From NCBI GenBank assembly GCA_035271585.1, contig DATERL010000101.1, positions 1 to 13,284 of the forward strand: DNA of 13,284 nucleotides, given 5' to 3'. Below are positions 5,641 through 12,609 of the stretch, in pieces. The position numbers and the translations under genes were made by a program. The notes under the pieces are model-generated. The model was not told the DNA's origin. It made no database searches and saw only the letters and a program-made list of their open reading frames with translations. Numbering within the stretch: the first letter of the stretch is position 1; each line of letters begins with the position of its first letter. The stretch is from Roseimarinus sp035271585 (GTDB lineage: Bacteria; Bacteroidota; Bacteroidia; Bacteroidales; Prolixibacteraceae).

Positions 5641-5743
5641 GTGTAAAACAAAACATCCATAATATGTAAGGTAAAACTTCACTAATGTGTAAAACAAAAA
5701 CCCTTAAAAGTGTAAAACGATAGAAAATATCTTATCTTTACAC
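5641..5743 (+). promoter_or_regulatory. Four 23-bp-period GTGTAAAAC repeats with an inverted TTTACAC; likely operator/promoter
   Basis: gtgtaaaac occurs at 5641, 5687 and 5710, with a degenerate copy at 5664 (atgtaaggtaaaac), so copies are spaced exactly 23 bases apart. An inverted tttacac at 5737-5743 faces the last copy across 20 bases. TATCTTTA at 5733-5740 resembles the Bacteroidota -7 element TAnnTTTG and lies 19 bases before the ATG of the ATPase gene. The array is best read as a binding site for a repressor or for the ATPase system itself; this is inferred from arrangement only. Confidence 0.5.
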
Positions 5744-5759
5744 TATAAATGAAGCATTT

Positions 5760-7013
5760 ATGAAGTACTATACCCGAATAATAGAAGAAGAAATAAGGCA
5801 AAAACTGCAAGCTTCCGGCGCTTTATTAATTAAAGGTCCTAAATCATGTGGAAAAACAGAAACTGCCAAACAATTTGCAAAAAGCATACTTCAAGTTGAC
5901 AGGGACGAACAAGTACCCGTGGTAATGAGTATTAATCCAAAAATTTTACTGGAAGGAAAAACACCACGATTAATAGATGAGTGGCAAGAACAACCTAAGT
6001 TATGGAATTATGTCAGGCACGAAGTGGATGACAGAAAAAAGAAAGCTCAATTTATTTTGACAGGCTCGGCAAATCCCGAAGAAGAAATAAAATTGCATAG
6101 CGGAGCTGGACGATTTACTATTGTTGAAATGCAGACCATGTCATGGCAAGAAATGGGCTATTCGACAGGTGTTGTAAGCCTCAATGCATTATTGCATGGC
6201 AACGCAATTGCCTATTCAGACAATGATCTAACCGTTGAATTGATTATTGAAAGAATGATTAAAGGAGGCTGGCCCGCATTGCTGAACACTTCTCTTCATG
6301 AAGCGATTTTATTAAACAGAGGATATGTCGATTTGTTAGCAGAAACAGACATGAGCCGGGTATCAAATGTGAAACGTGATCCTCAAAGAGTTCGTTCATT
6401 GCTTCGTTCTCTTGCCCGGAATATTGCAACTTTAGTTGATAACTCTACTTTAGAAAAAGATATTAAAACAGTTGAAGATGCAGATTTATCGCGCCCTACC
6501 ATTATTGATTACCTGAATGCATTGTCGCAATTATTGATATTTGAAGAGCAACCCGCTTTTAACACACACATACGTTCGTCCAGTTCATTACGCAAATCTC
6601 CCAAACGGCATTTTTGCGATGTTTCGCTTGCAATTGCTGCATTAAAGTTAGATAAAAACAGCTTGATGAACGATTTGAAATATTGCGGATTCTTATTTGA
6701 ATCACTTGTATATCATGAACTTAAAATGTACGCTCAGGCAAACGATGCCGAAATTTTTCATTATAGAGATTCAAGTGGTTTAGAAATAGATGCCATCATA
6801 CAACAAAGTGGCGGGATATGGGCTGCCTTTGAAGTTAAACTAGGAATAGGCATGCTCGATGAAGCTGCAAACAACCTGCTAAAATTCAACAAACTGGTTG
6901 ATGAGAAAAAATTTAGAAAACCTGTATCATTGAATATTATAACCGGAACAGGCATGAGTTTTACCCGAACTGACGGTGTAAATGTAATATCATTGGCCTC
7001 ATTGGGTAAATAA
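5760..7013 (+). CDS. AAA+ family ATPase with C-terminal DUF4143 domain
   Basis: The protein has 417 residues, the usual length for this family. An N-terminal P-loop domain carries Walker A GPKSCGKT (26-33) and Walker B PRLIDEWQ (69-76). The sensor-like ILTGSANP follows near residue 100, then a conserved GRFTIVEMQTMSWQEM segment. The C-terminal DUF4143 part ends in SGLEIDAII...AAFEVKLG (about 340-361), a D/E...ExK arrangement like the PD-(D/E)XK nuclease fold. Family members are very common in Bacteroidota and often occur with mobile or defence DNA, but no biochemical role is settled. The gene is monocistronic and preceded by a striking 23-bp-period repeat array. An ATG at 5749 runs into a stop after four codons, so 5760 is the start. 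Confidence 0.85.
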   Translation: MKYYTRIIEEEIRQKLQASGALLIKGPKSCGKTETAKQFAKSILQVDRDEQVPVVMSINPKILLEGKTPRLIDEWQEQPKLWNYVRHEVDDRKKKAQFILTGSANPEEEIKLHSGAGRFTIVEMQTMSWQEMGYSTGVVSLNALLHGNAIAYSDNDLTVELIIERMIKGGWPALLNTSLHEAILLNRGYVDLLAETDMSRVSNVKRDPQRVRSLLRSLARNIATLVDNSTLEKDIKTVEDADLSRPTIIDYLNALSQLLIFEEQPAFNTHIRSSSSLRKSPKRHFCDVSLAIAALKLDKNSLMNDLKYCGFLFESLVYHELKMYAQANDAEIFHYRDSSGLEIDAIIQQSGGIWAAFEVKLGIGMLDEAANNLLKFNKLVDEKKFRKPVSLNIITGTGMSFTRTDGVNVISLASLGK

Positions 7014-7131
7014 GTTATGGAAAGAACAATGCCAGTCAATACAGTTGCACAGCAACAAGATGATAGACCAAAGCATAAACTACATACTTGCTAATCCTGT
7101 TCGGACAATGATTGTTGTGAAAGCCACCCTC
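7014..7131. other. Intergenic stretch after the ATPase gene
   Basis: No gene, clear terminator or repeat copy was seen before the B-D-C mosaic begins at 7132. Confidence 0.4.
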
Positions 7132-7276
7132 CGCTGGTGCGCAATTGTATCGCGTTCCTCTTTTGGAACAAAAGACAAAACCACACGCACCAGCAAAAAC
7201 CGTGTAAGGCCTACTGAGCTTGCCTATGCATTCAGTAATTTCCCCCGGCTCCCGCACTGCTTGTCCCGATAACGAA
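7132..7276. repeat. Mosaic of repeat B, repeat D copy 2 and truncated repeat C
   Basis: B occupies 7132-7160 (cgctggtgcgcaattgtatc). D occupies 7167-7242 (aacaaaagacaaaaccacac to cattcagtaattt). C is cut off after tgcttgtcccgataacg at about 7274. In D copy 1, a spacer of about 40 bases separates D from the next C; here they are fused directly, suggesting a deletion in one lineage. Confidence 0.85.
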
Positions 7277-7460
7277 TTTTCAATCTCCCACCAAACGGGA
7301 CAGGCAGTACCTCAGCCCTTAAGGCTGATAATGCTATTACTTAAATGCCAAATGAAAAATACAAAACCAAATTATCTGATTTTAATTTATATCGAAAATT
7401 GGAACCTTGGTTCTTTAATTTTTATCTTTATCTTTATCTTCAAATATAAATTTTAGAAAT
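7277..7460. other. AT-rich leader of the MNT/HEPN operon
   Basis: This contains a small hairpin (tcagcc...ggctga, 7312-7328) and a short 34-codon open frame at 7345-7449 (MPNEKYKTKLSDFNLYRK...) with no recognised family. A TTTATC microsatellite of about three to four units lies at 7420-7440. A TATCTTTA word within it resembles a Bacteroidota -7 element and may serve the gene at 7461. None of this is secure. Confidence 0.3.
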
Positions 7461-7790
7461 ATGCTATCCGAATCAGTAAAAAACGAGATTATTGAATTTT
7501 TACGTCCAATTGATCCCGAGATAGTTATTCTGTTTGGCAGTTTTGCCTATGGAATACCCAATACTGACAGCGATATCGATTTATATATCGTTACCAAAGA
7601 AAACATTATACCTCAGAACTTCGAGGAAAACTTTCAGGTAAAGAAAAGAGTTTACCAAGCACTAAGCAAATTCAGAAAAAAATATGCTTCAGACATTATC
7701 GTTCATACCCTACCCGTTCACCATAAATTCATAGCATTGGGGAGTTCTTTTTCAAAGGAAATAATGCAAAAAGGAATTGTTCTGATTTGA
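7461..7790 (+). CDS. MNT-type minimal nucleotidyltransferase, antitoxin of an MNT/HEPN pair
   Basis: The 109-residue protein is a minimal polymerase-beta nucleotidyltransferase. The signature is LFGSFAYG (24-31) followed by SDIDLYIV (37-44), giving G-S...D38-x-D40; a third acidic strand residue probably lies in ASDIIVHT (about 75-82). In MNT/HEPN (type VII) toxin-antitoxin systems such as MntA/HepT, the MNT protein adds AMP to a Tyr of the HEPN RNase and silences it. The HEPN gene starts 8 bases after this stop, so the two form an operon. All catalytic residues look intact even though the partner is broken. The start is the first ATG of the frame. Confidence 0.82.
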   Translation: MLSESVKNEIIEFLRPIDPEIVILFGSFAYGIPNTDSDIDLYIVTKENIIPQNFEENFQVKKRVYQALSKFRKKYASDIIVHTLPVHHKFIALGSSFSKEIMQKGIVLI

Positions 7791-7797
7791 TACAACC

Positions 7798-8194
7798 ATG
7801 AGAGAAATTACTAAGAAATGGCTTGAAGCTGCAATTTTAGATATTGAAAGCATCACACTGATTATTCAAAATGACCGACTTACCGGACATGTTGTTCCAC
7901 TCACAACAAGCAATAGAAAAGTCGTTAAAAGCATTAATCGAAGAAAATGAAGAAAGAGTTCCTAAGATACATTCATTAAGTAAACTATTTGATTTATGCT
8001 CTTCGTTCATCGATATTCATTTCAATGATGATCTTATTATAGCCTTGGACAGTCTTTATATTGAGTCAAGCTATCCTGGTGGGTTTGGTCTTTTGCCTGA
8101 AGGAAAGCCAACACCAAAACAGGCACAAATGTTTTATGACTTCGCAGTTGAAATTTATTCGCTTATAAAAAATGAATTGGAAACAATAAAGTAA
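7798..8194 (+). pseudogene. HEPN-domain toxin gene with a frameshift near 7890
   Basis: The ATG at 7798 reads MREITKKWLEAAILDIESIT, then LIIQNDRLTGHVV, a normal HEPN first helix. It then leaves frame at about 7888-7895 and stops some 18 codons later. The continuation lies in the next frame as FHSQQAIEKSLKALIEE, then ERVPKIHSLSKL, and ends at 8194. R-VPKI-H is the Rx4H RNase motif, and SSYPGGFGLLPEGKPT is typical of the C-terminal part. Comparison with the usual LT-x-x-V-x-FHCQQ pattern suggests loss of two Ts. The second frame has its own ATG at 7871, which could yield a 107-residue protein lacking helix 1. This could be toxin inactivation, a sequencing error, or less likely recoding. HEPN identity is firm. 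Confidence 0.75.
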
Positions 8195-8212
8195 AGATGT
8201 TTTAATGGCAAC

Positions 8213-8299
8213 CCGGCTCCCGCACTGCTTGTCCCGATAACGGGAATTGTATCGTGTGGTTATTCTTAGATGGAACGCGATACAATTGCGCACCAGCGG
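8213..8299. repeat. Composite repeat C-B, second copy
   Basis: C (ccggctcccgcactgcttgt) is followed by inverted B (ggaacgcgatacaattgcgc). It is nearly identical to 3115-3203 and separates the HEPN remnant from gmd. Confidence 0.85.
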
Positions 8300-8369
8300 G
8301 ACAATATAATGTGTGTCATTCTGAAAAAGTATTACATTAGTAAAAAAATTACATAAAAAACATAAAAGC

Positions 8370-9530
8370 ATGTCTCAAAAAACTGCATTAATAACCGGAA
8401 TAACAGGTCAAGACGGCGCTTATTTGGCCGAATATTTGTTGAAAAAAGGCTATATAGTTCACGGTATAAAACGCCGGGCTTCATCCTTTAATACCGAACG
8501 GATTGATCATATTTATCAGGATCCACATGTGGAAAGCCCCAACTTAATACTTCACTACGGCGACCTCACCGATAGCATGAACATTACCCGTATTATTCAG
8601 GAAGTGCAACCCGACGAGATTTATAATCTGGCCGCCATGAGCCACGTGGCCGTAAGCTTCGAAACGCCTGAATATGTGGCCAATGTTGATGGGATGGGAA
8701 CACTCCGTATTTTAGAGGCTGTTCGCTTGTTGGGATTAACTAAGAAAACTCGCATTTACCAGGCTTCCACATCGGAGCTTTACGGTTTGGTACAACAAGT
8801 ACCTCAGAGCGAAAAAACGCCCTTCTACCCTCGCTCTCCCTATGCTGTAGCTAAAATGTATGCTTATTGGATTACGGTAAACTATCGCGAAGCCTACGGA
8901 ATGCACGCCAGCAATGGGATACTGTTCAACCACGAATCGCCCATCAGGGGCGAAACATTTGTTACCCGCAAAGTAACACGGGCACTGTCGCGCATTGCAT
9001 TGGGCATGCAGGAAAGCGTGTTCATGGGCAACCTGTCGAGCAAACGTGACTGGGGTCATGCCAAAGATTACATTCGCGCCATGTACCTCATTTTGCAACA
9101 AAACAAGCCCGATGATTACGTAATTGCTACCGGTATCACCACCACCATTCGCGACTTTATTGATATGGCAGCGCAGGAAATTGGCTTACACATCGAATTC
9201 AGGGGCGAAAATGCCGACGAAATTGGAGTATTGGTTGACGTTGATCAGGATCTTTTTGTTGAGAAAGTGGGCGATAAATACCTCGATCAAATTATTACCC
9301 GTGCCGCCGCTAAGGAGGTTTTGATTGGTGTTGACCAACGCTACTACCGCCCCACTGAGGTCGATCTGCTTATTGGCGACCCCACAAAATCGAATACAGT
9401 ATTAGGATGGAAACCTAAGTACGATTTACCCGCACTTATTGCCGAAATGATGGAAAGCGATGTAAAACTGATGCAAAAAGAAAGCTACTTGAAAGAGGGC
9501 GGGTATCATGTGATGAACTATTTTGAGTAA
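8370..9530 (+). CDS. gmd: GDP-mannose 4,6-dehydratase
   Basis: This enzyme converts GDP-D-mannose to GDP-4-keto-6-deoxy-D-mannose, the first step towards GDP-L-fucose and other deoxysugars, in the cytoplasm. The 386-residue protein is an extended short-chain dehydrogenase/reductase. It has the NADP-binding TGITGQDGAY (9-18; G10, G13, G16), the KRRASSFNTERIDH segment characteristic of Gmd, and GDLTDSMN (64-71). The catalytic set is T134, E136, Y158 and K162 (ASTSELYG, YAVAKMY), followed by LFNHESPIRGETFVTRK and RDWGHAKDY. The tail with RYYRPTEVDLLIGDP and LGWKPKYDL is also standard. All key residues are present, so it should be active. It pairs functionally with fcl, 1.5 kb downstream but separated by a repeat tract and a GxxExxY gene. 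GC content is visibly higher than in the defence genes to its left. Confidence 0.96.
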   Translation: MSQKTALITGITGQDGAYLAEYLLKKGYIVHGIKRRASSFNTERIDHIYQDPHVESPNLILHYGDLTDSMNITRIIQEVQPDEIYNLAAMSHVAVSFETPEYVANVDGMGTLRILEAVRLLGLTKKTRIYQASTSELYGLVQQVPQSEKTPFYPRSPYAVAKMYAYWITVNYREAYGMHASNGILFNHESPIRGETFVTRKVTRALSRIALGMQESVFMGNLSSKRDWGHAKDYIRAMYLILQQNKPDDYVIATGITTTIRDFIDMAAQEIGLHIEFRGENADEIGVLVDVDQDLFVEKVGDKYLDQIITRAAAKEVLIGVDQRYYRPTEVDLLIGDPTKSNTVLGWKPKYDLPALIAEMMESDVKLMQKESYLKEGGYHVMNYFE

Positions 9531-9880
9531 ACCATTGTACACGAGTTACACAAAGAAAAAAAAAAATATTATCCATAGATTACGCAAATTTGTATAAAGG
9601 ATAAAGAAAAAATATTGTCCACGAATTACACAAATTAACACAAAAAAGAAAAACAAAAAAAGAAAATAATTGTCCACAGATTACACAAATTTACACAAAG
9701 AAAAAAAAAAGAATAAAAAAAAGAATGTCCACGAATTACACAAATTAACACAAAAAAGAAAAACAAAAAAAGAAAATAATTGTCCACAGATTACACAAAT
9801 TTACACAAAGAAAAAAAAAGAATAAAAAAAATAATTTGTGAAAATTTGTGCAATTTATGGACAAACATTATTGAGTATGC
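9531..9880. repeat. Repeat E tract 1, including a 110-bp tandem duplication
   Basis: The tract consists of tccac[ag]gattacac...-type units (about 9571, 9616, 9671, 9726, 9781) with A-rich spacers. Positions 9616-9725 and 9726-9835 are near-exact tandem copies, differing mainly by one A in a homopolymer. Each contains two units, so the base period is about 55 bp. The tract ends with the reverse-oriented aaaatttgtgcaatttatgg and then ggacaaacattattgagtat. No gene lies here. Frames open through the tract are repeat translations. Confidence 0.85.
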
Positions 9881-9914
9881 CAAAAGCCATAATAATAAAC
9901 TAAAACACAAAAAT

Positions 9915-10304
9915 ATGCCTCTAATTTATCCCACTGAATACATTTATAAAGAAGAATGTTATCAGATTATTGGATGTGCAATGGAAGTACATAAGGAACT
10001 CGGTAAAGGTTTTTTGGAAGCAGTTTATCAAGAAGCCCTAGAAATTGAATTTAAAAACAATGCTTTACCTTACGAAAGAGAATCTCAACTATCCATCCAA
10101 TATAAAAATCAAATATTAAAGAAAAAGTATCAAGCTGATTTTATCTGTTATGATAAGATCATTGTAGAATTGAAGGCGATTTCAGAATTAAACGAAAGTT
10201 GTTACAATCAAATCATTAATTACCTTAAAGCGACTAAAAAGAGATTGGGCTTAATTATTAATTTCGGAGCTGAATCATTAGAGTACAAACGCGTAATTCT
10301 TTGA
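9915..10304 (+). CDS. GxxExxY protein (PD-(D/E)XK-like fold)
   Basis: The protein is 129 residues from ATG 9915. The frame is open back to 9780, but that part translates repeat E sequence (LCNLWTNIIEYAK), and MPLIYPTEYIYKE is the natural beginning. The family's namesake motif GFLEAVY lies in GKGFLEAVYQEALEIEF, preceded by the usual YQIIGCAMEVHKELGKG helix. A nuclease-like core follows in KYQADFICYDKIIVELKAI (D...E-x-K), and the end QIINYLKATKKRLGLIINFG is typical. GxxExxY proteins are small Bacteroidota-enriched proteins of unknown function, often embedded in intergenic repeats of this kind. It splits gmd from fcl without obvious relation to sugar synthesis, suggesting it travels with the repeats. 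Identity is sure; function is unknown. Confidence 0.9.
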   Translation: MPLIYPTEYIYKEECYQIIGCAMEVHKELGKGFLEAVYQEALEIEFKNNALPYERESQLSIQYKNQILKKKYQADFICYDKIIVELKAISELNESCYNQIINYLKATKKRLGLIINFGAESLEYKRVIL

Positions 10305-10319
10305 TCACGAATTATATAT

Positions 10320-10975
10320 TAAAAAAATAATTATCCACAGATTACACGAATTAGCACAAAGAAAAATAAAAAATAATTTGTGGAAATTTGTGCAATTTGT
10401 GGACAAACATTATTGAGTATGCCAAAGGTGATTTGTAAAAATTCATGGAAGATAAAGAAAAGTACATCCACGAATTACGCAAATTTACACAAAGAAATAA
10501 AAAAATTGCCCACAGATTACGCGAATTTATATAAAGGATAAAGAAAAAATATTGTCCACGAATTACACAAATTTACACAAAGGATAAAGAAAAAAGCTAT
10601 CCACAGATTACGCAAATTTGTATAAAGGATAAAGAAAAAATAAAAAAAATATTGTCCACGAATTACACGAATTAACACAAAGAAAAATAAAAAATAATTT
10701 GTGGAAATTTGTGCAATTTGTGGACAAACATTATTGAATATGCCAAAGGTGATTTGTGAAAATTTATGGAAGATAAAGAAAAATACATCCACGAATTACG
10801 CAAATTTACACAAAGAAATAAAAAAATTGCCCACAGATTACGCGAATTTGTATAAAGGATAAAGAAAAAATAAAAAAAATATTATCCACGAATTACACGA
10901 ATTAACACAAAGAAAAAAATAAAATAAAAAAATTAATTTGTGGAAATTTGTGCAATTTGTGGTCACTACAATCCA
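10320..10975. repeat. Repeat E tract 2 with two copies of a ~220-230-bp superunit
   Basis: Superunits span about 10331-10548 and 10652-10880. Each runs tccac...attacacgaatt, an A-rich spacer, inverted aatttgtggaaatttgtgca, ggacaaacattattga, tatgccaaaggtgatttgt, a tccacgaattacgcaaattt unit and a gcccacagattacgcgaatt unit. Further single units lie at about 10553, 10599 and 10885. The facing units form long imperfect hairpins, for example 10653-10726. Minus-strand open frames across the tract (FFILCVNLCNSW-like) are repeat translations. The last reverse unit (about 10936-10965) lies just upstream of fcl. Confidence 0.88.
10653..10726. other. Palindromic repeat E hairpin
   Basis: tgtccacgaattacacgaat at the left faces aatttgtgcaatttgtggac at the right, with imperfect complementarity over about 25 bases around an A-rich loop. 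Equivalent hairpins occur at about 10333-10406 and 12247-12317. Confidence 0.7.
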
Positions 10976-10995
10976 TAAATTAAAATTTAAGGATA

Positions 10996-12114
10996 ATGAA
11001 AAAATACAGCAAAATATACATCGCAGGTCATAAAGGCCTTGTGGGTTCAGCCTTGTGGAAAACACTTCTAAAAAAAGGATATACCAAGCTAATTGGGCGA
11101 ACATCCGAAGAATTAAACCTGATGGATGCCAATGCGGTAAATCAATTCTTTGCAAACGAAAAGCCGGAGTACGTAATATTGGCAGCGGCAAAAGTAGGTG
11201 GAATTGTTGCCAACAACACTTACCGGGGACAATTTATTTATGAGAATCTGATGATTCAGAATAATGTCATCCATAACGCTTATGTTCATGGGGTAAAGAA
11301 ATTGCTGTTTTTAGGAAGTACCTGTATCTACCCTAAAGAGGCCCCACAGCCCATGCCCGAAAATTGTCTGCTCACTTCTCCATTAGAATATACCAACGAG
11401 CCCTATGCCATTGCAAAAATTGCTGGTATTAAAATGTGCGAAAGCTATAACCTGCAATACGGCACCAATTTCCTGAGTGTGATGCCCACCAACCTGTATG
11501 GGCCAAACGATAATTTTAATTTAGAAACATCGCATGTATTGCCTGCGCTGGTTCGTAAAATACATTTGGGAAAATGTTTAGAAGAAAATAACTGGGAAGC
11601 CATACAAGCAGACTTAAATAAAAGACCAATTGAAAATATCGAAGGTAGAGCTTCAAGAGAAAGTATTATTGCAGTACTTTCGAAATATGGCATTTTTACC
11701 CCTTCGGGAAAAACTAAGGTGACCGTCGAAATTTGGGGCTCAGGCGCACCAATGCGTGAATTTCTTTGGAGCGAAGAAATGGCGGAAGCCTGTGTTTATG
11801 TAATGGAGCATGTGAATTTTGATGATGTGGCTTCGACAAGCTCAGCCACCAATACGATAGCAGAGCCTTTAGAAATACGCAACACCCACATCAACATTGG
11901 AACTGGTAAAGAGGTAAGCATTAAACAAGTTGCCGAACTCATTAAAGAAAAAGTTGGATTTAAGGGCAATTTAGTTTTCGATACTTCAAAACCCGATGGC
12001 ACTATGAAAAAACTCACCGATCCATCAAAAATCCATGCCCTTGGTTGGCATCATAAGATTGAAATTGACAATGGTATCGAAGAACTTTACCGTTGGTACT
12101 GCAAAAATCAATAG
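10996..12114 (+). CDS. fcl: GDP-L-fucose synthase
   Basis: This bifunctional epimerase/reductase turns GDP-4-keto-6-deoxy-mannose, the Gmd product, into GDP-L-fucose using NADPH. It has the Rossmann motif GHKGLVGS (G11, G14, G17) and AAAKVGGIVANN (63-74). The catalytic S108 and C110 lie in GSTCIYP, with Y137 and K141 in YAIAK; these match the Ser, Cys, Tyr and Lys of E. coli Fcl. MREFLWSEEMAEACVY and KPDGTMKKLTDPSKI are further family blocks. At 372 residues it is about 50 longer than the E. coli enzyme because of inserts at about 205-240 and 275-292. The second insert contains a REP-like palindrome in frame. The ATG at 10996 is preceded by taaggataatg, where aagga may act as a ribosome site. 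A repeat E unit ends just upstream, so its promoter must lie in or next to repeat DNA. Confidence 0.95.
   Translation: MKKYSKIYIAGHKGLVGSALWKTLLKKGYTKLIGRTSEELNLMDANAVNQFFANEKPEYVILAAAKVGGIVANNTYRGQFIYENLMIQNNVIHNAYVHGVKKLLFLGSTCIYPKEAPQPMPENCLLTSPLEYTNEPYAIAKIAGIKMCESYNLQYGTNFLSVMPTNLYGPNDNFNLETSHVLPALVRKIHLGKCLEENNWEAIQADLNKRPIENIEGRASRESIIAVLSKYGIFTPSGKTKVTVEIWGSGAPMREFLWSEEMAEACVYVMEHVNFDDVASTSSATNTIAEPLEIRNTHINIGTGKEVSIKQVAELIKEKVGFKGNLVFDTSKPDGTMKKLTDPSKIHALGWHHKIEIDNGIEELYRWYCKNQ
11827..11849. repeat. REP-like palindrome inside the fcl coding sequence
   Basis: gtggcttcgacaagctcagc followed by cac is an imperfect palindrome (gtggct...agccac) with the cttcgacaagctcag core common to many bacterial REP elements. 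It encodes residues 278-285 (VASTSSAT) within a loop where the family varies in length. Confidence 0.6.
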
Positions 12115-12566
12115 CAACGAAGCTAATTTACAGATTTACACAAAGGATAAAGAAAAAAGCTATCCGCAAATTGTAAAAAACAAAGAAAAAACTGTCCACA
12201 AATTACACAAATTTACACAAAGAAAAAAGAAAGAATAAAAAAATATTGTCCACGAATTACACGAATTAACACAAAGAAATAAAAAAAATAATTTGTGGAA
12301 ATTTGTTCAATTTGTGGACAAACATTATTGAGTATGCCAAAGGTGATTTGTGAAAATTTATGGAAGATAAAGAAAAATACATCCACGAATTACACAAATT
12401 TGCACAAAGAAATAAAAAAATTGCCCACAGATTACGCGAATTTGTATAAAGGATAAAGAAAAAATAAAAAAAATAATTATCCACGAATTACACGAATTAA
12501 CACAAAGAAATAAAAAAAATAATTTGTGAAAATTCATGGAATTTTTGGACAAACATTATTGAATAG
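12115..12566. repeat. Repeat E tract 3 with a third superunit copy
   Basis: Single units occur at about 12195, and a full superunit lies at about 12245-12476, closely matching 10652-10880. A further unit (about 12478) and a partial inverted end (ggacaaacattattgaatag, to 12566) follow. The tract lies between fcl and the convergent copper ATPase gene, so transcripts from both sides would read into it. No gene is present. Confidence 0.88.
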
Positions 12567-12609
12567 GACGAAGGTAAGATCCATGCTTCTCATCCTAAAA
12601 ACAAAACTA

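Noticed and set aside
7036..7272. Overlapping open frames on both strands
   Set aside because: They cover the B-D-C repeat mosaic and encode only repeat-derived peptides.
8736..9101. 121-codon minus-strand frame inside gmd
   Set aside because: It is antisense to the catalytic core of a clearly real gene and has no supporting motif. The same holds for the frames antisense to abiEi, abiEii, fcl and the ATPase gene.
9616..10900. Possible CRISPR array because of regularly repeated ~25-bp units
   Set aside because: The spacers are A-rich and themselves repeated, unit order is mixed with inverted copies, and no cas gene is present.
10517..11191. Minus-strand open frames with FFILCVNLCNSW-like peptides
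   Set aside because: They are translations of repeat E; similar peptides arise in each tract, including 12266-12552.
9571..12480. Possible replication origin because of DnaA-box-like words and AT-rich DNA
   Set aside because: No dnaA, dnaN, gyrase or partition gene is near, and the words are part of a dispersed repeat consensus.
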